Below, one piece after another: positions 15,128-20,638 of a stretch of DNA of 20,638 bases; positions within the stretch are counted from its first letter, which is position 1, and each line of letters starts with the position of its first letter. The DNA is from Candidatus Heimdallarchaeota archaeon (GTDB lineage: Archaea > Asgardarchaeota > Heimdallarchaeia > Heimdallarchaeales > Kariarchaeaceae). Both the position numbers and the translations under genes were made by a program. The stretch covers positions 1 through 20,638 of the forward strand of contig JAAFKL010000256.1 in assembly GCA_021399405.1 (NCBI GenBank), in the 5' to 3' direction. The notes below the pieces were generated by a model. That model searched no databases. It was given only the letters and a program-made list of their open reading frames with translations, and had not been told where the DNA came from.

Positions 15128-15137
15128 GTGACTATCT

Positions 15138-16124
15138 ATGAAGTTAACACAAATAACTCTTAGTGTTTTTCTGATTAGCTTGATTGCTTTTTCGGTTGCA
15201 GTCAACTCTTCAGCAGAACTTGATGGTGAGAATAGAGGAGACAATATTCTCATTGAAACGGATACCCTAGCAGTAGAAATCAAGGGTGGAAGTAATGTGC
15301 CCTATTTCTTTTTCTGGCACCAGGATGAGGTCAATATGACTTATAATCTTCATCTTGATCGGATATTTGAAGTAGAGGATACTAATGAAAACAACGTTTA
15401 CGATACAGATCTTGAAACAGAGGTCCTAAATTCTCGAATGAATTTAGCTTCATTAAATTGGGAATTTAGTGAGTTTGTTGAAGATGTCGTGGATGGTATT
15501 ACTACAGGTTTACATTTTAACCTTACATCAAATGATAGTAACGCTCACCCAAATGATTCTGATCCCATAATTCAATTTCGAGTTCATCTTAATTCAGACA
15601 ATGCTGCTGAATTAAAGTTTGATGTTGTAATTGATGATTACACATTTGTAAGCGATACTGCAATGTTAGTAATTGGATACAAAATTACAACCTCTGAGAA
15701 CAGAGCAATGGAGAGAAACAATGATACAGTTTCATTTGGTGATGGTTACTTCCAATATGAAGAAAATGCTACTGCAAATAGTACAAGAAATATCCAAGTA
15801 GGATTATCCACAAATGTTGAAAATAACAATCCTATGATTTTCTTGGCCTACGAGCATTTTGAAGGATTAATGGTTCACGATCCCATAATTGGAGTTTATG
15901 ATAGTGACATCATACCAGTAGACAGTGAAACATCAGTTACTAGCGATACAAATGGTGAAATTACAGATACTACACTAGATGACGGTAAGGCATCGGATCA
16001 AAATTCAGACGGAACTAAAATTGAATTTCCTGAGTTGTCTAGAGGCGCTTTATTGGCATCAACAGTGCTTGCAAGTCTGATGTTCATCTTAGTGCCCAGT
16101 ATTGTCTACTCCCGACGACGCTGA
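15138..16124 (+). CDS. Exported surface protein with C-terminal membrane anchor
   Basis: 328 residues. Residues 1-26 form a signal peptide (basic start, hydrophobic core, SSA before the mature chain). Residues 30-260 form a beta-rich external domain containing DTNENNVYDTDLE at 81-93, which resembles a Ca-binding loop with Asp/Asn at alternating positions. Residues 262-300 are a linker rich in Asp, Ser and Thr. Residues 303-323 form a transmembrane helix followed by SRRR facing the cytoplasm. This makes it a single-pass surface protein anchored at its C-terminus. I recognise no named family. It is followed after 39 bases by a membrane-tethered regulator on the same strand, so the pair may be one operon and functionally linked. 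The Asn-x-Ser/Thr sites suggest N-glycosylation. Confidence 0.85.
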   Translation: MKLTQITLSVFLISLIAFSVAVNSSAELDGENRGDNILIETDTLAVEIKGGSNVPYFFFWHQDEVNMTYNLHLDRIFEVEDTNENNVYDTDLETEVLNSRMNLASLNWEFSEFVEDVVDGITTGLHFNLTSNDSNAHPNDSDPIIQFRVHLNSDNAAELKFDVVIDDYTFVSDTAMLVIGYKITTSENRAMERNNDTVSFGDGYFQYEENATANSTRNIQVGLSTNVENNNPMIFLAYEHFEGLMVHDPIIGVYDSDIIPVDSETSVTSDTNGEITDTTLDDGKASDQNSDGTKIEFPELSRGALLASTVLASLMFILVPSIVYSRRR

Positions 16125-16131
16125 ATAAAAC

Positions 16132-16150
16132 TTTCACTATCCTAGTGAAA
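16132..16150. repeat. 8-bp perfect dyad between surface protein and regulator
   Basis: TTTCACTATCCTAGTGAAA: two 8-base arms around TCC. It fills most of the 39-base gap after the surface-protein stop. In RNA it would form a hairpin just upstream of the GGAG site of the regulator gene; in DNA it would be an operator-like dyad. Confidence 0.5.
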
Positions 16151-16152
16151 AT

Positions 16153-16156
16153 GGAG
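16153..16156 (+). promoter_or_regulatory. Ribosome binding site of the membrane-tethered regulator
   Basis: GGAG, seven bases before the ATG at 16164 and just after the 8-bp dyad. Confidence 0.5.
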
Positions 16157-16163
16157 AAAGAAT

Positions 16164-16979
16164 ATGTACCCTATCGGTGAATTAGACCAAAATGATGTGT
16201 TTACTATTCTTTCTCATCCAATTCGTCGTAAAATTTTGAATTATATCTATAACTACCGTTCAATTTCTTTTTCTATTTTATCCAAACAATGGGGGCTAAA
16301 AACTGGCCCCATATATCACCACCTATCAAAATTGGAAGCAGTGGTGGTACAAAATGATTCTAATCTCTATGAACTCAATGAAAGTGGAAAAATTGTATGT
16401 GAAAGATTTCTAGAAGCAGAAAACGGACGAGCAATGGTTAAAAAATTGGATAGTTTTACTTTGATCGCTGGACCAGTAATTAATTATTTAGATGAACGAT
16501 CCATAATGATGTATCTTAGTATTATATTAAGTTATATCCTAGGTATTTATTATGCCAGTTTTCATGATATTATGGTGCTGGGGCCTTTTATTATTCCAAG
16601 ATCCGAAACTCTCAATCCAGATTATTTATTTATAATCAATATTGGTTTCATTACCCTATTTCTCTTATTATATTCGATCACCAATTATTTACTTAATACG
16701 AAAAATCTATCTCAAGTGAGGAATTTATCCATTGGGTACTTGTTTTCATTAATCCCCAATTATCTTTTCATTACATTGCTACACTTTTTTAGTCTTTATC
16801 GGGAGATTTCAATACCACTGGTAATATGGTTTATTGTTAGCCAAATAAGCCAGCTTTGCTTTCTCTTTCTAAATGAATCTTATCTTGTTGCATCTCAGGG
16901 AATAAGTATAGAAAGAGGAATTTTAACGATTCTTATTAATCTATATATCCTTGTTAGTGTGGTATTATTGATCATATAA
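16164..16979 (+). CDS. Membrane-tethered ArsR-like winged-helix regulator
   Basis: 271 residues in two parts. Residues 8-80 are a winged-helix DNA-binding domain of ArsR type: LSHPIRRKILNYIYNYRSISFSILSK, then the recognition helix TGPIYHHLSKLE and a short wing NDSNLYELNESG. Residues 114-132, 154-176, 188-210, 216-237 and 251-271 are hydrophobic, giving about five membrane helices. The protein would therefore bind DNA while held in the membrane. Its likely role is a one-component sensor that reads envelope or membrane state. It follows the surface-protein gene by 39 bases and may control it through the nearby dyads. It converges on the GTPase gene with a 6-base gap. The membrane domain family is not recognised. 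Confidence 0.85.
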   Translation: MYPIGELDQNDVFTILSHPIRRKILNYIYNYRSISFSILSKQWGLKTGPIYHHLSKLEAVVVQNDSNLYELNESGKIVCERFLEAENGRAMVKKLDSFTLIAGPVINYLDERSIMMYLSIILSYILGIYYASFHDIMVLGPFIIPRSETLNPDYLFIINIGFITLFLLLYSITNYLLNTKNLSQVRNLSIGYLFSLIPNYLFITLLHFFSLYREISIPLVIWFIVSQISQLCFLFLNESYLVASQGISIERGILTILINLYILVSVVLLII

Positions 16980-16985
16980 GAGATG

Positions 16986-17564
16986 CTATTTTTTCGCTCT
17001 ATCACTGGCTCGTTTTGACATAATTCTTTTCCCAAGGGCATCAAATGCTTCATCAATATTTAAGCCTGTTTTAGCTGATGTTTCAATATATGTTACATCA
17101 AACCCATATTCTTTAGTTTTAGCAGTGAGTTGTGCACAATATTCTTCTGCCTTCTTCACTGATACTGATGATCCTGATCTTAGATCTGATTTATTACCAA
17201 TCAACACAATAGGAACTGCACCTGTTCCACTATTTTTCCAAATTTCATTGAGCCAATTAGGTATGTTGGAGAAACTCTCTGGGCGAGTTACGTCAAATAA
17301 CAGCAAACCTCCAAGCGAACCAAAGTAGAATCTTTGTCGAACATCAGTAAATCTAGCTTGTCCTGCAAGATCCCAAATCTGAAAAGTTACATGATAATCT
17401 CTATCATTATAATTAACTGTTTTATCCACAGCTGCAAAATCCGCTCCGATTGTCATAAGGTGGGATTCTTTGAACCCACGTCCCATATAACGATTTCTGA
17501 TTGATGTTTTACCGACTGCACCATCACCTAGTAATGTAATCTTAAGTATCTGTCTTGCGGACAT
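16986..17564 (-). CDS. Rab/Ras-like small GTPase
   Basis: 192 residues, a full G domain. G1 GDGAVGKTS (13-21), switch I Thr38 in TIGADF (Rab proteins read TIGVDF), G3 WDLAGQARF with Gln69 at the position that drives hydrolysis, G4 NKSD (124-127), and G5 ETSAK (161-165). The TIG-DF and WD-AGQ phrases favour a Rab/Ras-type protein over Arf. There is no myristoylation Gly at position 2 and no C-terminal Cys for lipid addition; the tail is SKRASDRAKK, so membrane binding would need a partner. Such GTPases are numerous in Asgard archaea. It has its own TATA box and the Shine-Dalgarno site AAGGAA (17571-17576). It lies far from the longin-like gene at the left edge, so no direct link can be claimed. 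Confidence 0.95.
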   Translation of the reverse strand: MSARQILKITLLGDGAVGKTSIRNRYMGRGFKESHLMTIGADFAAVDKTVNYNDRDYHVTFQIWDLAGQARFTDVRQRFYFGSLGGLLLFDVTRPESFSNIPNWLNEIWKNSGTGAVPIVLIGNKSDLRSGSSVSVKKAEEYCAQLTAKTKEYGFDVTYIETSAKTGLNIDEAFDALGKRIMSKRASDRAKK

Positions 17565-17620
17565 ATGAGTTTCCTTAAAATGGAGTTAACGTAGTTGGCT
17601 TTAAATTCACCTTATTGTAA

Positions 17621-17630
17621 TTATATTTTT
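17621..17630 (-). promoter_or_regulatory. Putative TATA box of the small GTPase gene
   Basis: AAAAATATAA on the - strand, about 60 bases upstream of the ATG at 17564; the leader of about 34 bases would contain the AAGGAA site. Confidence 0.4.
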
Positions 17631-17786
17631 GCTAGACACTTTTTCGTATTTCAATAAGGTATTTTGCTCACCTCCGGGCACTTCTAGTAAAACATTCCTC
17701 TTTCTCATTACAAACCTAATATCCTAGATTCTCTCAAGTAGAATGATTGAACTGAAACAACGCATTAAGACTTAATTTAGGAATGT

Positions 17787-17798
17787 TTTTTATATATT
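17787..17798 (+). promoter_or_regulatory. Putative TATA box of the duplicated-module surface-protein gene
   Basis: TTTTATATATTA, about 55 bases upstream of the ATG at 17848. The leader would be about 30 bases with no clear Shine-Dalgarno site. Confidence 0.45.
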
Positions 17799-17847
17799 AT
17801 GTATAGGATAAATTGGCGAAAATGCCATACCCAAGTTAAGTGGTACT

Positions 17848-19287
17848 ATGAGAAAAATAACAATAATTACAAGTGTGTTTCTAATAACTATGTTAGGAGC
17901 GTCTTTTATAACAGCAGCTGAGCATGAAACATCTCCTTGGCATTTTTCAAATCAACTATATGATGGAGATCGATTTGAATGGAGAGTTAGTTTCTTGGAG
18001 AATGATACCGCAGTAACAACTGTGGATCCGGATGAAGTTCCATTTAAGAATGATTCATTGGTAGCTTTGGAGATATATTCAAATGTGCATTCAATAGATG
18101 TTAATGGAGTAAACACTGAAACTGATTTGAATGCAGCTTTTAGTCTAACCATCGATGGAGTTTCACAACCATTGTTGGACAATGGGTCGATTAATCAATG
18201 GCTTCTGATATTTCTAAATCCAACTGATTTATTCTTATCCTCTTCTACAAGCCCAGATAATTACTATTATTATTTGACAGGCAATAATGAATCTCACTTC
18301 TTACTGAATGGAACTGGTATGATCGATACTTCTGGTGAATCTTACAGGGTATCTGAAGAGCGTATTATAACACCAGACGAAACTACAACTGAAAACCGTA
18401 AAGTATGGGAAGAAGTAGAATATGAGGTCGGCCGTGGAGTACTTAGATATTTCAGCCATTATGAGGAATTTTATAACTCAACCAATGAATTAGTTGGAAC
18501 TGTCGATGCTGAATTTTACTTAGTTAATGATTACAGCAATGGTGATGATGGTATGGACTTTGAATTTTTCCATTTTACCGACACTTTAAACACTGGTGAT
18601 GTTTATACATGGACAGTAACTAACGTTGAAGAAAATGGCGAATTAATTACAGTTGTCGGAGCTGACGGAGAACTTGCTACTGGCTCAGAAGTTAAAATTG
18701 AGGTAATTCAAGAACCAGAGTGGTTTGCATTCAATAATTCACCAGATGATGATCCTGATGATTATTTTAAATTCACAGTTGATGGTTTTGTAATGGATAT
18801 TAACGATAATTTTGAAGTAGATGAATTTCTGAATTTTATCTTTCCACTTTATGTCGATTTTGAAAATGGTACAATTATCAATAATTTCTTTGAGCATATT
18901 AGAGATAATCCTGATTTCCTAGAATTGGATGTCAGTGAAACTCTTTCCTTTACTGCTGATGAAGTAAGACATACAAACACCAGAACCGAAGAAGGGTATG
19001 GCGAATTTGAAGATGTTTCCTGGCAATTAGATACAGGAATCATGACTCATGCACTTTATCAAGAATTAGATGCAGATGGATCCTTACTTTCCCAATTTGA
19101 ATTGGAGTTAGTAACTGCTGATTTTGTAAATCCTGGAGAAACCACTGGCAATTCTGATGCAAATTCCAACCCTACAGAGGGTACTAGTAGTGAAGACACA
19201 AGCGTTGCACCATTACCATTCGCAACATATTTTATTGCCTTATCTGCATTAATTGCAATCCCAATCCTTAGGAAAATCCGATATTAA
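17848..19287 (+). CDS. Exported surface protein with two copies of one module
   Basis: 479 residues. Residues 1-23 are a signal peptide ending near TAAEHE. Two modules follow, at about 30-232 and 240-428. They share opening phrases (LYDGDRFEWRVS and LNTGDVYTWTVT), middle phrases (FSLTIDGV and FKFTVDGF) and closing strands (VWEEVEYEVGRGVLRYFSHY and FEDVSWQLDTGIMTHALYQE). A linker rich in Asn, Ser, Thr and Glu (about 430-453) leads to a membrane helix (454-474) and the tail RKIRY. This is a C-terminally anchored surface protein. I recognise no named family; the repeated beta-strand pattern recalls lipoprotein-like sandwich domains, but that is weak. Many Asn-x-Ser/Thr sites are present. It is monocistronic with its own promoter. 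Confidence 0.85.
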   Translation: MRKITIITSVFLITMLGASFITAAEHETSPWHFSNQLYDGDRFEWRVSFLENDTAVTTVDPDEVPFKNDSLVALEIYSNVHSIDVNGVNTETDLNAAFSLTIDGVSQPLLDNGSINQWLLIFLNPTDLFLSSSTSPDNYYYYLTGNNESHFLLNGTGMIDTSGESYRVSEERIITPDETTTENRKVWEEVEYEVGRGVLRYFSHYEEFYNSTNELVGTVDAEFYLVNDYSNGDDGMDFEFFHFTDTLNTGDVYTWTVTNVEENGELITVVGADGELATGSEVKIEVIQEPEWFAFNNSPDDDPDDYFKFTVDGFVMDINDNFEVDEFLNFIFPLYVDFENGTIINNFFEHIRDNPDFLELDVSETLSFTADEVRHTNTRTEEGYGEFEDVSWQLDTGIMTHALYQELDADGSLLSQFELELVTADFVNPGETTGNSDANSNPTEGTSSEDTSVAPLPFATYFIALSALIAIPILRKIRY

Positions 19288-19342
19288 GTTCTTATATTAA
19301 ATCTTAATAAAATAATTTTAATTTAAATAATATCAAATAATT

Positions 19343-19909
19343 TCAAATATCAATTTTGAACTCAGGTTTTGGTATCTGATCTCCTATTGAATAATACTTA
19401 CCTGCATGATATAATAGGGGCTTTTTATCATCCCGATACTCGGCATAAGTCGCTTTTCCGATAAAGATGTAGCGTCCTTCTAAATCCATCATTTCAACTA
19501 CTTTGCACTCTACGGCTAGCGTACCTTCTTTTATTATTGGTGCTCTGATAGTTTTCCCTTCTTGAATCGGAAAGATATTTGTGGCAATTTTATCGTGGTT
19601 ATATGCAGAATATGATCCAGATACATGGGATAGTGTTGCTTGTTCATCAGATGCAAAGGTTAAACCAAACTCTCCAGTTTTAATGATATATTCTGCAGTT
19701 GCTTTTGATTTCCCTATTACAAGCAGATACATTGGAGGGTTGAAACTAATTTGAATTGCCCATTCGCAAGCCATCACATTTTCTTTTCCATTGAGTTGTG
19801 AAGTGACTAACCCTACTGCTGTTATTGTGTTGTTCCACATTGCTTTTCTTTGATCTTTATTATCAAAAGTTTCTACGATATGAAGATTATTTTCCTTCAT
19901 ATCTCTCAT
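19343..19909 (-). CDS. Flavin-reductase-like FMN-binding split-barrel protein
   Basis: 188 residues, the usual size. The family pattern is visible: an N-terminal strand TITAVGLVTSQ, then NVMACEWAIQISFNPPMYLLVIGKSKATAEYIIKTGEFGLTF (about 44-85), a middle segment LSHVSGSY, a later strand TLAVECKVVEMMDLEGRYIFIGK, and the close LLYHAGKYYSIGDQIPKP, typical of the flavin reductase/RutF-like family that binds FMN. Members reduce flavins or act as NAD(P)H:FMN oxidoreductases; the exact donor is unknown. The first ATG at 19909 lies about 8 bases below the expected start of transcription, so the message is nearly leaderless; an in-frame ATG at 19900 is the alternative. Confidence 0.88.
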   Translation of the reverse strand: MRDMKENNLHIVETFDNKDQRKAMWNNTITAVGLVTSQLNGKENVMACEWAIQISFNPPMYLLVIGKSKATAEYIIKTGEFGLTFASDEQATLSHVSGSYSAYNHDKIATNIFPIQEGKTIRAPIIKEGTLAVECKVVEMMDLEGRYIFIGKATYAEYRDDKKPLLYHAGKYYSIGDQIPKPEFKIDI

Positions 19910-19937
19910 CGAATTTTATAATTAATAAAATCGTCTC

Positions 19938-19946
19938 TTTATAAAT
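19938..19946 (-). promoter_or_regulatory. Putative TATA box of the flavin-reductase-like gene
   Basis: ATTTATAAA on the - strand, centred about 33 bases before the ATG at 19909. Confidence 0.55.
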
Positions 19947-20033
19947 TTGATAAAATAAAAGTTAATCGTATGTGAATAATAATTTGGAAAAGATAGGTAA
20001 TTAGTGTGAAATGATATTGTTTTTATTGATATA

Positions 20034-20638
20034 TTATTTTATTTTTGCTATTTCTTCATTTTGGAGCTTAAGCGTTCCAAGAATTACCTTTAGAGCAAGA
20101 GTGATTGCAAGAAGTAAGAAAGACATTCCGACCATTCTTAAGGTGGCTAACCAGAAGTTGAAGGATTTAATAAATCCATAATCTTCAAGATTACTTCCAG
20201 TATCTCCATTAAGGAAACTTTGTGTACCTCTGCTATAATAATCATTAACCTGACCAAATGCAAATACAAATCCGAGAATTAGTGTTAGCATAAGGATCAT
20301 TACTCCCATCATAGCTGAAGCTTGCATCAATCTAACAGTTTTTGGTTTTGGTGGAATATCAACTTGTTTCTCAGGAGAAAGGTGAGTGTTAATCATAAAG
20401 GCCATTGTCCTTAATCTTAAAGCAATTACACCCAAAGCCATTGCAATAGCCATTAAACCTAATCCAAGTCCAAAGAATTTTAGGTTAACTACCCAAGTTT
20501 CTAAGACATGAATATCAGTCCAAGTATCAACTAATCCTGCATCCGATTCTCTATCAGGTTTGATTTGATCTAACCAATCACCAACCAATGGAGATATTTG
20601 TGCGAATGCAACAATAAAGGAGATTAATACGAGCATCC
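20034..20638 (-). CDS. Integral membrane protein with internal duplication, cut by window edge
   Basis: 200 residues are visible from an ATG at 20636, but the frame is open at the edge and the gene probably extends further, since the first residues are already inside a membrane helix. Membrane helices lie at about 2-17, 53-76, 107-129 and 163-187. The two halves resemble each other: FIVAFAQISPLVGDW, then ETWVVNLKFFGLGLGLMAIAM, against FVFAFGQVNDYYSRG, then NFWLATLRMVGMSFLLLAIT. Each half has a helix, an external loop of 30-40 residues with acidic residues, and a second helix. The last residues KLQNEEIAKIK are cytoplasmic. I do not recognise the family and cannot say what it does. Confidence 0.8.
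   Translation of the reverse strand, partial: MLVLISFIVAFAQISPLVGDWLDQIKPDRESDAGLVDTWTDIHVLETWVVNLKFFGLGLGLMAIAMALGVIALRLRTMAFMINTHLSPEKQVDIPPKPKTVRLMQASAMMGVMILMLTLILGFVFAFGQVNDYYSRGTQSFLNGDTGSNLEDYGFIKSFNFWLATLRMVGMSFLLLAITLALKVILGTLKLQNEEIAKIK

Larger units (their letters stand above)
14786..15137. other. 352-base AT-rich gap with regulatory repeats at its right end
   Basis: No gene, tRNA or rRNA is seen. The right end (15032-15127) holds an imperfect 24-bp tandem repeat, a TACAGT/ACTGTA dyad, a TATA-like box and a 16-bp perfect palindrome. These probably form the control region of the surface-protein gene at 15138. Confidence 0.6.

Noticed and set aside
14786..15137. Possible tRNA or small RNA gene in the longest gap
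   Set aside because: No cloverleaf, B-box-like sequence or GC-rich block was found; the only structure is the repeats and palindrome at its right end, better read as regulator sites.
1..20638. CRISPR array, transposon or prophage
   Set aside because: No regularly spaced repeats, transposase, integrase, terminal inverted repeats or phage structural genes were seen on either strand.

Overview
The window is AT-rich archaeal DNA, most likely from an Asgard archaeon and possibly a Heimdallarchaeia-type lineage. The evidence is a two-repeat TATA-binding protein, TTTATA-type promoter boxes, SD sites matching AGGTGA/GGAG, a Ras/Rab-like small GTPase, and a longin/roadblock-like domain protein. No RNA genes, CRISPR arrays, transposases or phage genes were seen. 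The lineage is an inference from gene content; no marker gene here settles it.

Layout, left to right. (1) 1-681: 3' part of a longin/roadblock-like protein on the + strand, converging on a - strand cluster. (2) 678-2716 (-): ABC-2-type exporter of ATPase, six-helix permease and a small two-anchor membrane protein, in tight translational coupling. (3) 3053-4885 (+): unrecognised 610-residue protein with an acidic-to-basic linker. (4) 4938-6493 (-): a DinB-fold protein, a likely C-terminal remnant of a second DinB-like gene, and an aldo/keto reductase. (5) 6585-12383 (-): a MacB/FtsX-type system made of one duplicated 1078-residue permease and two distinct ATPases, one carrying a soluble N-terminal extension of about 390 residues. 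A HxlR-type regulator (12660-13031, -) lies just upstream. (6) 13290-14785 (+): a zinc-ribbon plus LURP-one/Tubby-C-like protein, then TBP. (7) 15138-16979 (+): an exported single-anchor surface protein followed by a membrane-tethered winged-helix regulator; a 16-bp perfect palindrome lies at the promoter and an 8-bp dyad between the genes. (8) 16986-17564 (-): Rab-like GTPase. (9) 17848-19287 (+): surface protein built of two copies of one module. (10) 19343-19909 (-): flavin-reductase-like protein. (11) 20034 to the edge (-): membrane protein with internal duplication.

How the parts may work together. The two ABC clusters and two surface proteins point to envelope remodelling or export. The membrane-tethered winged-helix protein next to a surface protein suggests a one-component envelope sensor. 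The longin-like protein, GTPase and LURP-one-like protein belong to the eukaryote-like protein repertoire of Asgard genomes. The most unusual items are the ATPase with the long soluble extension, the surface-protein/regulator pair with its dyads, the zinc-ribbon LURP-one-like fusion, and the 610-residue protein.
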